Shown here: piece by piece, positions 36,435 to 43,915 of the stretch
How positions within the stretch are numbered: position 1 is the first letter of the stretch
Layout: each line of letters starts with the position of its first letter
DNA from: an uncultured Bacteroidota bacterium
Lineage (GTDB): Bacteria > Bacteroidota > Bacteroidia > Flavobacteriales > Flavobacteriaceae
Reading direction: 5' to 3'
Assembly (NCBI GenBank): GCA_903838055.1
Contig: CAILWV010000051.1
Span: forward strand, 1 to 50,234
Length of the DNA: 50,234 bases
The notes under the pieces: generated by a model
What the model saw: only the letters and a program-made list of their open reading frames with translations
What the model was told of the DNA's origin: nothing
Databases searched by the model: none
Translations under genes and position numbers: made by a program

Positions 36435-36596
36435 TCAATAAATGGTTCTACAAACGGAAGAAATTGCATGTTATTGGGTGCAGGTGCAGCTGTTGGCGTT
36501 ATTGTTGGAATTGCAACAGGCGGTACTGCTGCTGCTGCATGGTATGCTTTTGGAGGTGCTAGCTGGTTGACTGGGCTTTCTGGCGATTGTTTTTAA
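36405..36596 (+). CDS. Bacteriocin-like precursor 2, double-glycine-type (GS) leader
   Basis: A 63-residue peptide. Its leader MKKLELNQMESINGS (1-15) is identical to precursor 1 through residue 10 and ends GS, an accepted variant of the double-glycine site. The core (16-63) holds GAGAAVGVIVGIATGGTAAA, highly glycine- and alanine-rich, and again has two cysteines (21 and 62) near its ends. The composition fits a membrane-active peptide. It directly follows block copy 2. Confidence 0.8.
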   Translation: MKKLELNQMESINGSTNGRNCMLLGAGAAVGVIVGIATGGTAAAAWYAFGGASWLTGLSGDCF

Positions 36597-36621
36597 ACAT
36601 AAATAAAAAAATAAATTTAAG

Positions 36622-36816
36622 ATGAAATCAAGTTATAAAATTAAGTTAGGAATTATACTATTTAATATAGTTGTGTCAATTTTGATGATTTTTCAAAATT
36701 CTGGAAAAGTATTTATTAGTAGTATATGGTTGCATTTTTTATTTATTTTAATGTTTATGTGGAATATTTTACTAATAAATTTAATTATAAAATCTAAAAA
36801 AAATGAAAAAAATTAA
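36622..36816 (+). CDS. Two-helix membrane protein, candidate immunity protein
   Basis: A 64-residue basic protein with two hydrophobic helices (about 8-24 and 33-56) and a Lys-rich tail (KSKKNEKN). It sits 25 nt after precursor 2 and overlaps the start of precursor 3 by 14 nt, so it is co-translated with it. Small two-helix membrane proteins are common immunity factors. No homology is recognised. Confidence 0.6.
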   Translation: MKSSYKIKLGIILFNIVVSILMIFQNSGKVFISSIWLHFLFILMFMWNILLINLIIKSKKNEKN

Positions 36817-36970
36817 TGTATTACAAATGGTGAATACTGTTGGAGGTACTTCTCTGACATGTGGATGGGTTGGAGTGTTGGCAGTCGCTTCACTTGGTAG
36901 TGGTCTTGGAATGATCATTGGAGCAACTTCAGGGTTGTATTCCGATGTGAGAAGATGCTGGAACTCTTAA
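36803..36970 (+). CDS. Bacteriocin-like precursor 3 with double-glycine leader
   Basis: A 55-residue peptide. The leader MKKINVLQMVNTVGG (1-15) keeps the GG end and spacing of precursors 1 and 2 but differs in sequence. The core again has two cysteines (20 and 51) around a Gly-rich hydrophobic stretch (LAVASLGSGLGMIIGATSGL). Unlike the first two it has no block of its own; it is translated from the same transcript as the small membrane protein it overlaps. A terminator follows. Confidence 0.75.
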   Translation: MKKINVLQMVNTVGGTSLTCGWVGVLAVASLGSGLGMIIGATSGLYSDVRRCWNS

Positions 36971-37011
36971 ATCTATTTTATATAAGTGTTTTACTATCTT
37001 AAATTTTAAAA

Positions 37012-37036
37012 AAACAGCAGTAACCCTGCTGTTTTT
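37012..37036 (+). terminator. Terminator after the precursor genes
   Basis: AAACAGCAG, loop TAACC, CTGCTGTTTTT (37012-37036). It separates precursor expression from the exporter genes, allowing high precursor and low exporter transcription. Confidence 0.75.
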
Positions 37037-37058
37037 AATTAAATATTACATACAGTTT

Positions 37059-37691
37059 ATGAAAAAAAACTATTTAAAGTATTTTTTACTTTGTACTTTT
37101 TTGTTAATAATATCTGAGACTACTAAATATTTTCTGCTAATTGATAAATTAGTTTATAATTCACTTGCAGAAAATCTTACATCAAGCCAAATAAATAATA
37201 TAATAAGTTTGCAAAAGAAATGGCAATGGATAGGATATTTATTTGTACCCATTTATGTATTGTTAAAAACTAGCATTGTAGCAAGTGTTCTTTATATTGG
37301 TACATTCTTTTTTAATAAAAATGAAATTACTTTCAAAAATATATGGAGTATCGTTATTAATGCAGAATTTATTTTCCTTTTAATGCCAATTTTTAAAATA
37401 GTTTGGTTTTACTTTTTCCAAACTAATTACACTTTAGAAGATATTCAATATTATTTTCCGTTATCAGCAATAAACATTACAGGGTATAAAGGAATAGAAG
37501 CTTGGTTAATTTATCCTCTGCAAACTTTAAATCTTTTTGAAGTAGCATATATTATTTATTTGTCCCACCAAATAGGTTCTTTAACAAAAACGAATGCGGA
37601 TGATGGATTGAAAATAGTTAGTTATAGTTATTTACTCGCTTTGCTCTTATGGGTAACTGTTGTAATGTTTTTTACCTTAAATTATTCATAA
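37059..37691 (+). CDS. Polytopic membrane protein of the bacteriocin-like locus
   Basis: A 210-residue protein with about five hydrophobic helices (residues 8-28, 55-85, 93-117, 145-168, 188-207) and short loops. No catalytic motif is visible. It lies 22 nt after the precursor terminator and 0 nt before the next small gene, so it belongs to the exporter transcript. It may be an immunity or transport accessory factor; there is no recognisable family. Confidence 0.6.
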   Translation: MKKNYLKYFLLCTFLLIISETTKYFLLIDKLVYNSLAENLTSSQINNIISLQKKWQWIGYLFVPIYVLLKTSIVASVLYIGTFFFNKNEITFKNIWSIVINAEFIFLLMPIFKIVWFYFFQTNYTLEDIQYYFPLSAINITGYKGIEAWLIYPLQTLNLFEVAYIIYLSHQIGSLTKTNADDGLKIVSYSYLLALLLWVTVVMFFTLNYS

Positions 37692-37862
37692 ATGGTAAAA
37701 CATAAAAAAAATCTAATAATTGGTTTTGCAATTATTCTACTAATACTACACTTAATTAAGTTTTTTTATTTTAATGAGAAAATATCAACTTTAATTTTAG
37801 GTACATCAGCTATAGTATTATTGCTTATTGCTTTTATCAAAAAAGAAAAACAACAACAATGA
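37692..37862 (+). CDS. Small two-helix membrane protein
   Basis: A 56-residue protein: KNLIIGFAIILLILHLIKFF, then a second helix ISTLILGTSAIVLLLIAFI and a Lys/Gln tail. The ATG directly follows the stop of the previous gene, and its own stop overlaps the next ATG (ATGA), so all three are translationally coupled. Its function is unknown; immunity is possible. Confidence 0.6.
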   Translation: MVKHKKNLIIGFAIILLILHLIKFFYFNEKISTLILGTSAIVLLLIAFIKKEKQQQ

Positions 37863-38383
37863 AAAAACAACTAAAAATAATAATTCCGATACTTTTTATT
37901 AGCTTGTTTGGCTATTTTGGATTTCAAATTTATTCTAAAATTAAGCATAAAAAAGAAGTTGCTGAAAATATAAAAGTAATTCCGAAATTTGAATATCAAA
38001 ATATAAAAGGCGGTACTTTTAGAAACGAAAATTTAAAAAAAGACACTTCAACACTTTTTATTTATTTCAATACAGAATGCGAATTTTGTATTGAAGAAGC
38101 GCAGATGATTAAAGAAAATATTGCAAAGTTTAATGATTTTCAATTGGTTTTTATTTCGTTTGAAAAAGTTGAATTAATAAATATATTTGCTACTAAATAT
38201 AAACTTAATACCTATGCTAACATTACTTTTTTATCTGACACAAAAGTTAGTTTCTCTACTACTTTTGATGTTAAATCATTGCCTTGCTTAGTGCTTTACG
38301 ATAAAAACCAAAGACTTATTGAAAAGATTAAAGGTCAAACAAAAGCAGAAACTTTGATAAAAAAATTACAAATTACAAACTAG
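37859..38383 (+). CDS. Thioredoxin-like thiol-disulfide protein
   Basis: A 174-residue protein with an N-terminal membrane anchor (about 5-25) and a periplasmic thioredoxin-fold domain. TLFIYFNTECEFCIEEAQMI carries the redox motif Cys74-x-x-Cys77, and SLPCLVLYDKNQRLIEKIKG has the cis-proline loop (as SLPC). Bacteroidota peptide-export loci often carry such proteins. All three precursors here have exactly two core cysteines, so this is a natural candidate to form or isomerise their disulfides. Confidence 0.82.
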   Translation: MKKQLKIIIPILFISLFGYFGFQIYSKIKHKKEVAENIKVIPKFEYQNIKGGTFRNENLKKDTSTLFIYFNTECEFCIEEAQMIKENIAKFNDFQLVFISFEKVELINIFATKYKLNTYANITFLSDTKVSFSTTFDVKSLPCLVLYDKNQRLIEKIKGQTKAETLIKKLQITN

Positions 38384-38386
38384 GAA

Positions 38387-38416
38387 AGAGATTGCTTCGT
38401 TCCTCGCAATGACAAA
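38387..38416 (+). repeat. Short dispersed repeat with ATTGC/GCAAT hairpin
   Basis: GAGATTGCTTCGTTCC followed by TCGCAATGACAAA matches a short repeat that I recall as common in Flavobacterium intergenic DNA. It sits directly before the exporter gene and supplies an ATG (38409) of a 3-codon frame that ends at the exporter start (TAATG). Confidence 0.55.
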
Positions 38417-38419
38417 ATA

Positions 38420-40591
38420 ATGACAATAAAACATATCGAAAAAACGCATACGCTACAATTGGATCAATCCGATTGTGGCGTTGCTTGTTTAATGAGTTTA
38501 GTAAAACTATATGGAGGCACTAATTCAATTGAGAAACTTCGTGAATTGAGTGGTACAACAAAACAAGGTACAACAATGCTTGGTTTGTATCAAGTAGCAA
38601 ATAAAATTGGTTTTACAGCCGAAGGTTGTGAAGCTGATATAAATGCTTTGATTGAACACAAACAACCTGTTATTTTGCATGTTGTTATTGAAAATCAATT
38701 GCAACATTATGTTGTTTGTTATGAATTCCTCACCCCAGCCCTCTCTAAAGGAGAAGGAATGTTTCTAATAGGCGACCCAGCAAAAGGAGTTTATTATATT
38801 AACAAAAATGAATTAGACAAAATATGGATTTCAAAAAGTTGTTTAACGCTTGAACCTAATGAAAGTTTTATAAAAGCTGAAGTAGAAAAGAACTCACAAC
38901 GACAATGGTTTTTAGCTATCTTAAAAGAAGATTATAAATTACTTTGGATTTCAGTTTTGCTAGGTGTTTTTGTTGCTGGTTTAGGGATGGCAATGTCTTT
39001 ATTTTCACAGAAATTAATTGATGATATTTTGCCTTCGCATAACATAAAAAAATTAGTAGCTGGAATTGGATTATTGACTGTTTTATTATTAGCAAGAGTT
39101 GGAATTTCGGTTTTGAGAGAGTTTTTTTTGTTACAGCAATCTAAAGACTTTAATAACCGAATTAACAAAGATTTTTTTACTTCGTTGTTACAATTACCGA
39201 AACCATTTTTTGATACTCGAAAAATAGGTGAATTGGTTGCACGATTAAACGATACGCAAAGAATTCAACGAGTTATAAAACAATTGGCCAGTAGTTTAAT
39301 AATAGATGTTTTAGTGGCTATTATTTCGATGGTTTTCTTATTTACTTATTCTTGGAAGCTGGGTTTAATAGCTTTGTTTAGTGTTCCTATTTATTTTTAT
39401 ATTATTTACAGAAGCAATAATAAGATTATTAACTCGCAAAAAGAAGTGATGCAGAGTTATGCTTTTAACGAAAGTAATTATATTAATACAATGCAAGGAA
39501 TTGCAACAATAAAAAATGATAACAGACAAGATGTTTTTAATAAAACTAATGAAGTAATTTTTGCTAATTTTCAAGAAAAATTATTTAGTTTGGGTAAAAT
39601 TAATATTACACTTTCTTGGCAATCTGGATTAGCAAGTGTTTTCTTTTTGATTGGTGTTTTGGTTTATACTTCAATTCAAGTTTTTAATAAAGAACTAAAG
39701 TTAGGAGAGTTGATGGCTATTTTAGGAATAGTTAGTTCTTTAATGCCGTCTATAGCTAATTTAGCTTTAGTAGCGATACCAATTAATGAGGCTAAAATTG
39801 CGTTTAATAGAATGTATGAATTTGCATCGATTGAAAAGGAAAAAGAAGAAGGAAAACCTTTAACAGAAATTAATTCAATTGCAATTCAAAATCTTTCTTT
39901 TCGATTTGCAGGAAGAAGCGAGTTGTTTACCAACATAAATTTAAATATTGAAAAAGGTAAATTTACTGCTATAGTTGGAGAAAGTGGGAGTGGTAAAAGT
40001 ACTTTAGGACAAGTTTTACAACGTTTTTATAATTTTGAGAAAGGAACTATTATTGTAAATAATACTTTTCAGCTTAATGAAATTGAGTTAAAAAGCTATA
40101 GAAATTTGATTGGAGTTGTTCCGCAAGATGTAACTATTTTTAATGGAAATGTTGTTGATAATATTTTATTAGGACAAGTTGAAACTACTGAAAATAGTAT
40201 GTCTTTTTTAACTGCTTTTGGTTTTGATGTCTACTTTAATCAATTACCACAAGGTTTGGCAACTATTCTTGGAGAGGAAGGAATTAATCTAAGCGGTGGA
40301 CAAAAACAAATTATTGCATTGGCAAGAGTATTGTATAAAAAGCCACAATTTTTAATCCTAGATGAAGCTACTTCTGCAATGGATAGAAATACAGAAAATT
40401 TCACAATGAATTTATTTAAAAAAATTAAACCAAACTGCGCAATTTTCTTTATTTCACATCGTTTAAACGCTTTGAAAAATATTGCTGATGTGATTTATGT
40501 TTTAGATAATAAAACAATTACTCATTTTGGTTCACATAATGATTTAATGCAAAGTGATAATTTTTATAGTGATTATTGGAGAAGTTTTTAA
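38420..40591 (+). CDS. C39-peptidase ABC exporter for double-glycine peptides
   Basis: A 723-residue bifunctional exporter that cuts leaders and moves peptides out. The C39 peptidase domain (1-125) has catalytic Cys19 in LDQSDCGVACL, His96 in LQHYVV and Asp119 in IGDPAKG. About six membrane helices follow (170-460). The ATPase has Walker A GESGSGKST, signature LSGGQ, Walker B LILDEATSAMD and H-loop ISHRL. Nothing is missing, so it should process the three precursors. An in-frame repeat adds residues between His96 and Asp119. No HlyD-type adaptor gene is beside it. Confidence 0.93.
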   Translation: MTIKHIEKTHTLQLDQSDCGVACLMSLVKLYGGTNSIEKLRELSGTTKQGTTMLGLYQVANKIGFTAEGCEADINALIEHKQPVILHVVIENQLQHYVVCYEFLTPALSKGEGMFLIGDPAKGVYYINKNELDKIWISKSCLTLEPNESFIKAEVEKNSQRQWFLAILKEDYKLLWISVLLGVFVAGLGMAMSLFSQKLIDDILPSHNIKKLVAGIGLLTVLLLARVGISVLREFFLLQQSKDFNNRINKDFFTSLLQLPKPFFDTRKIGELVARLNDTQRIQRVIKQLASSLIIDVLVAIISMVFLFTYSWKLGLIALFSVPIYFYIIYRSNNKIINSQKEVMQSYAFNESNYINTMQGIATIKNDNRQDVFNKTNEVIFANFQEKLFSLGKINITLSWQSGLASVFFLIGVLVYTSIQVFNKELKLGELMAILGIVSSLMPSIANLALVAIPINEAKIAFNRMYEFASIEKEKEEGKPLTEINSIAIQNLSFRFAGRSELFTNINLNIEKGKFTAIVGESGSGKSTLGQVLQRFYNFEKGTIIVNNTFQLNEIELKSYRNLIGVVPQDVTIFNGNVVDNILLGQVETTENSMSFLTAFGFDVYFNQLPQGLATILGEEGINLSGGQKQIIALARVLYKKPQFLILDEATSAMDRNTENFTMNLFKKIKPNCAIFFISHRLNALKNIADVIYVLDNKTITHFGSHNDLMQSDNFYSDYWRSF
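38727..38758 (+). repeat. Dispersed repeat inserted in frame in the C39 domain
   Basis: CCTCACCCCAGCCC followed by TCTCTAAAGGAGAAGGA encodes FLTPALSKGEG. The same string (consensus CCTCACCCCAGCCCTCTCC, AAAGGAGAGGG) is known to me as an intergenic repeat of Bacteroidota genomes, with inverted CTCTC/GAGAG arms. Here it lies between the catalytic His and Asp of the exporter. Confidence 0.6.
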
Positions 40592-40620
40592 TTCTATTTT
40601 AATTCAAAATGTTTGTCTTA

Positions 40621-40702
40621 TAGCCCCGATAGAAATGAAAACAAAAAAATGCTTCCAGTGTTTGGAAGCATTTTTTTGTTGTAATGGATAGCGGGAATTA
40701 CC
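40621..40702 (+). ncRNA. flavo-1-like structured RNA, second copy
   Basis: TAGCCCCGATAG (40621-40632) at the 5' end and GATAGCGGGAA (40687-40697) at the 3' end match the copy at 6400. The inner stem is different here (AAAATGCTTCC / GGAAGCATTTT). Its strong hairpin followed by T-run may also end the exporter transcript. Function unknown. Confidence 0.65.
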
Positions 40703-40731
40703 ATTGGTGATAAAGCCCAAGCCATTTGCTT

Positions 40732-41592
40732 CTAATCTATAATATCAGTATCTTTTAGTTTGTCGTCTTTTATTTCGCTGTTGTGTAATTTGACAGGCTT
40801 GCTATTTTTACGCATTTTTATATTCAAAAACTCTACAAATAACGAGAAGAAAATGGCAAAATATAAATAGCCTTTTGGGATGCTTGAAACTTCTACATCA
40901 TTACCAAAACGGAAGTGTGCCAGATGCGAACCTTCGGCAAGCAACATCACTCCAATTAGGATTAGGAAGGAAAGTCCTAGTATTTGGATGGTTGGATGTT
41001 CGTTTACGAATTTAGAAACGGGACCTGCAAAAATCATCATGATTCCGATGGAAATTACAATAGACAAAATCATTATTTCGATTGCGCCATCAGGACCAAA
41101 ACCTCCTTGTGCTGGGCTTTTCATGCTAATCATTCCGATTGCGGTTAAAATACTATCAAAAGAAAAAACGATGTTTAGCAATGCAATTTGAAAAATAGCA
41201 CTTGCTAATCCAGATACCGATTTATCTTTAGATCCTTCTTCTTCACCTTCCATTTTATGGTGAATTTCTGAAACGGATTTATATAGTAAAAACAATCCTC
41301 CGCCAAAAATAATTAGGCTTTGACCGGTAATATGCGCTTCAAATAATGCAAAATCAAGATGGAATAGCGTTTCTTGTAAACTTAAAACCCATGATATTCC
41401 AAAAAGTAAAACGATACGGAAAAACATTGCAAGAGTCAACCCTATTCTTCTCGCTTTTGGTTGCTCCTTTGCTGTCAACTTCCCAGAAACTATTGATAAG
41501 AAGACAATGTTGTCAATTCCTAAGATGATTTCTAAGAAGGTTAATGTTAATAGCGCTACCCAAGCATTTGGATTTGAAATTAATTCGGTCAT
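40732..41592 (-). CDS. TerC-family integral membrane protein
   Basis: A 286-residue protein with about seven membrane helices. LTFLEIILGIDNIVFLSIVS and FSFDSILTAIGM hold the paired acidic residues of the TerC family, linked to metal (manganese) efflux or to redox stress and, in some bacteria, tellurite resistance. MILSIVISIGIMMIFAGPVS and IGVMLLAEGSHLAH follow the family pattern. The last 30 residues are a charged cytoplasmic tail. Substrate is inferred, not shown. Confidence 0.9.
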   Translation of the reverse strand: MTELISNPNAWVALLTLTFLEIILGIDNIVFLSIVSGKLTAKEQPKARRIGLTLAMFFRIVLLFGISWVLSLQETLFHLDFALFEAHITGQSLIIFGGGLFLLYKSVSEIHHKMEGEEEGSKDKSVSGLASAIFQIALLNIVFSFDSILTAIGMISMKSPAQGGFGPDGAIEIMILSIVISIGIMMIFAGPVSKFVNEHPTIQILGLSFLILIGVMLLAEGSHLAHFRFGNDVEVSSIPKGYLYFAIFFSLFVEFLNIKMRKNSKPVKLHNSEIKDDKLKDTDIID

Positions 41593-41632
41593 TAGATGTT
41601 TAAAATTTAATTTGTAAAGTAGTTTTACGTAA

Positions 41633-42028
41633 TTAATTGGTTTTTGTTACAGTTCCAATTTGTTTTTTAGATTCTCCAACAAAAGAATATTCAAAAGTAT
41701 ACGTTTTGCCTTTGGTGGTTAGGATTCGCATACTGATGGCTTTTCGTTCGGCCATATTTCTTGGATGTAATTTTTGAAGTACGAATTCATAATCGTTTAC
41801 CCATCTCACACTCGCAGTATCCGTTCTACCATTGTAAGTTTCAATTTGAAGATTGTCAGTTCTTTCGAAAGTGGTAATTTCTTTTTTGCCGTTGCTTTCT
41901 TGCGTGAATACAAATTTACCTGTTTTAAAATCTTTCGGATTGCACTCTTGTTGTTTTTGGCAGGAGAAAAAAGCAAAAGAAATTAAAACATATTTTAATT
42001 TAGAAATTGAAATTGTCATTGAAATCAT
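41633..42028 (-). CDS. Small lipoprotein
   Basis: A 131-residue protein with a signal peptide ending in lipobox FFSC (Cys23), so the mature protein is about 109 residues and lipid-anchored. The rest is beta-rich (FKTGKFVFTQESNGKKEITT, YTFEYSFVGESKKQ) with no known catalytic motif. Homologues have been labelled DNA topoisomerase IV, which the sequence does not support. The upstream gene's stop overlaps this ATG (TAATG), indicating coupled translation and supporting the start. Confidence 0.75.
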   Translation of the reverse strand: MISMTISISKLKYVLISFAFFSCQKQQECNPKDFKTGKFVFTQESNGKKEITTFERTDNLQIETYNGRTDTASVRWVNDYEFVLQKLHPRNMAERKAISMRILTTKGKTYTFEYSFVGESKKQIGTVTKTN

Positions 42029-42252
42029 TATTTATCATTAAAAAGTGCATCCGTCATTGTTTTCAAACCTTTAAACGCAAAAAAAACAGATGCCAAACAA
42101 ATTATGCATCCAATAATTAGTACTAAATAATGCCAATTGTTTTGTTTATTCATAAAAGCATTATACATGATGCTTGGGCCTATAAACATTAAGGGTAAGG
42201 CTCCGAAGAGGTATTTAACTCCTTTTGCTAATAACTCTTTGTTGGTTGCCAT
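42028..42252 (-). CDS. DUF6095-like small membrane protein
   Basis: A 74-residue protein with two hydrophobic helices (about 10-30 and 42-63) joined by a short polar loop. The pattern GVKYLFGALPLMFIGPSIMY resembles the DUF6095 family of Bacteroidota, of unknown function. It is coupled to the lipoprotein gene below, and murQ lies 25 nt upstream on the same strand, so the three probably form one operon. Confidence 0.7.
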   Translation of the reverse strand: MATNKELLAKGVKYLFGALPLMFIGPSIMYNAFMNKQNNWHYLVLIIGCIICLASVFFAFKGLKTMTDALFNDK

Positions 42253-42276
42253 TTTTGGATTTGTTTTGTATTATAA

Positions 42277-43092
42277 TTATTTGGACAGAAAACTTTCTAC
42301 TGCTTTCCGAACACTTCCGTTTTGTTTCAGTAATTCGCTTGCCTTTTCATAAGACACTGGAATTTCTCCCATTATCATTTTCACACCGCGATCAATTAAT
42401 TTATTATTGCTCAATTGCATGTCAACCATTTTGTTTCCTTTTACTTTTCCGAGTTGAATCATAGTAGCTGTAGAAATCATATTTAGCACCAATTTTTGAG
42501 CCGTTCCTGCTTTCATTCTAGAACTTCCTGTAACAAATTCAGGACCTACAACCACTACAATAGGAAATTGAGCTGTTAATGCTAATGGACTTCCTTCATT
42601 ACATGTAATACAACCTGTAGTAATATTATTTTCGTTACAACGTTCCAAACCAGATATTACGTAAGGGGTTGTTCCAGATGCAGCAATACCAATTACAACA
42701 TCATTTTCATTGACACTGAATTCTAATAGATCGCTCCAGGCATTGGTCACACTGTCTTCGGCATTTTCAACCGCTCTACGAATGGCTTTATCACCACCCG
42801 CAATAATTCCGTTTACTAAATCAAATGGAACGCCGAAGGTTGGCGGACATTCGGAGGCATCTACAATTCCTAATCTGCCGGATGTTCCCGCACCAATATA
42901 GAAAAGTCTTCCGCCCAATTTCATTTTCTCAACAACTTTAGTAACCAAAAGTTCTATTTGAGGTACTGCTTTTTCAACAGCAAACGGAACTGTTTTATCT
43001 TCGTTATTGATATTGAATAACAAATCGGCAACTGACATTTTTTCTAAATTGTCATGATTGGAGGATTGTTCTGTAGTTTTAATGAAATTCAT
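42277..43092 (-). CDS. murQ: N-acetylmuramic acid 6-phosphate etherase
   Basis: MurQ cleaves the lactyl ether of MurNAc-6-phosphate in cell-wall recycling. The 271-residue protein has the SIS domain with GAGTSGRLGIVDASECPPTF (acid/base Glu in the motif), GIIAGGDKAIRRAVENAEDS, GIAASGTTPYVISGLERC and TGSSRMKAGTAQKLVLNMIS. The order and length match the family. It heads a small operon with the DUF6095-like and lipoprotein genes. Confidence 0.95.
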   Translation of the reverse strand: MNFIKTTEQSSNHDNLEKMSVADLLFNINNEDKTVPFAVEKAVPQIELLVTKVVEKMKLGGRLFYIGAGTSGRLGIVDASECPPTFGVPFDLVNGIIAGGDKAIRRAVENAEDSVTNAWSDLLEFSVNENDVVIGIAASGTTPYVISGLERCNENNITTGCITCNEGSPLALTAQFPIVVVVGPEFVTGSSRMKAGTAQKLVLNMISTATMIQLGKVKGNKMVDMQLSNNKLIDRGVKMIMGEIPVSYEKASELLKQNGSVRKAVESFLSK

Positions 43093-43213
43093 GTCTTGCT
43101 CGCTAAGGCATTAAGGCGTAAATGTTAGATAATATAATGTTCAAATTTATGAAAAAATGCGTAATCAAAATGATATTTAAAGAATAATACTTTGTGACCT
43201 AGTGTCTTTGTGG

Positions 43214-43882
43214 CTATAAAAAACTCGCCAATACTATTCCTAATACAATCATTGATATTTTGGCAATATTGAATTTATGTCCTTCGCTACTTTCAAAAAT
43301 AATAGTTGAAGAAATATGAAATAGTATTCCAATTACCACAGCAGTTATCTCAGTATAATAGTGATTTAATATAGGAAAAGTATCCGAAACAAAAGTTCCT
43401 AACGGTGTCATAACTGCAAAAGTTAACATAAATAAAAACAAGGCTGTTTTATTTAATTGAGCATGTATAAAAAATGTTGTAAGGATAATAGCAATTGGTA
43501 AATGATGAATTGCAATTCCTATTGCTAAATCATGATGATGTCCAACTGGAAAACCCTCCAATAATGCATGAATGCACAAACTAATAAAAAGCAACCAAGG
43601 CATTTGAGTCATTTTATCGTGACCATGAACATGACCATGTTCAGCGCCTTTAGAGAAAAATTCTAAAATTATTTGAAACAATATTCCAAGCATTATGAAA
43701 ATTCCCACTTTAGGATTATTGCTTTCATAAACTTCCGGTAGCAAATGCATTACCGTTAAAGAAAGTAAAAAAGAGCCACTAAATGCCAAAAGCAATTTTA
43801 GATTTTTCTTGTCTTGAGGTTTTAACCATAGTGCAATAAAAAATCCCAAGAGAACGGATAATAAGGGTAATATGTAGTTCAT
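43214..43882 (-). CDS. ZIP-family metal transporter
   Basis: A 222-residue protein with about eight short helices. The metal-binding helices carry HALLEGFPVGHH and IHHLPIAIIL, the HxxxEG and HHxPxA signatures of ZIP transporters, and the cytoplasmic loop is His-rich (GHVHGHDK). It should move zinc or another divalent metal into the cytoplasm. It lies alone between murQ and a methyltransferase gene, all on the same strand. Confidence 0.88.
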   Translation of the reverse strand: MNYILPLLSVLLGFFIALWLKPQDKKNLKLLLAFSGSFLLSLTVMHLLPEVYESNNPKVGIFIMLGILFQIILEFFSKGAEHGHVHGHDKMTQMPWLLFISLCIHALLEGFPVGHHHDLAIGIAIHHLPIAIILTTFFIHAQLNKTALFLFMLTFAVMTPLGTFVSDTFPILNHYYTEITAVVIGILFHISSTIIFESSEGHKFNIAKISMIVLGIVLASFL

Positions 43883-43915
43883 TTTCTAAAAGTCTATATT
43901 CGATTCTCTAATTTC

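Noticed and set aside
35460..40600. A CRISPR or retron-type system in the accessory region
   Set aside because: There are no regularly spaced short repeats and no reverse transcriptase; the only repeat is the two-copy 196-bp block.
41633..42028. DNA topoisomerase IV
   Set aside because: A label seen on homologues, but the 131-residue lipoprotein has no topoisomerase feature.
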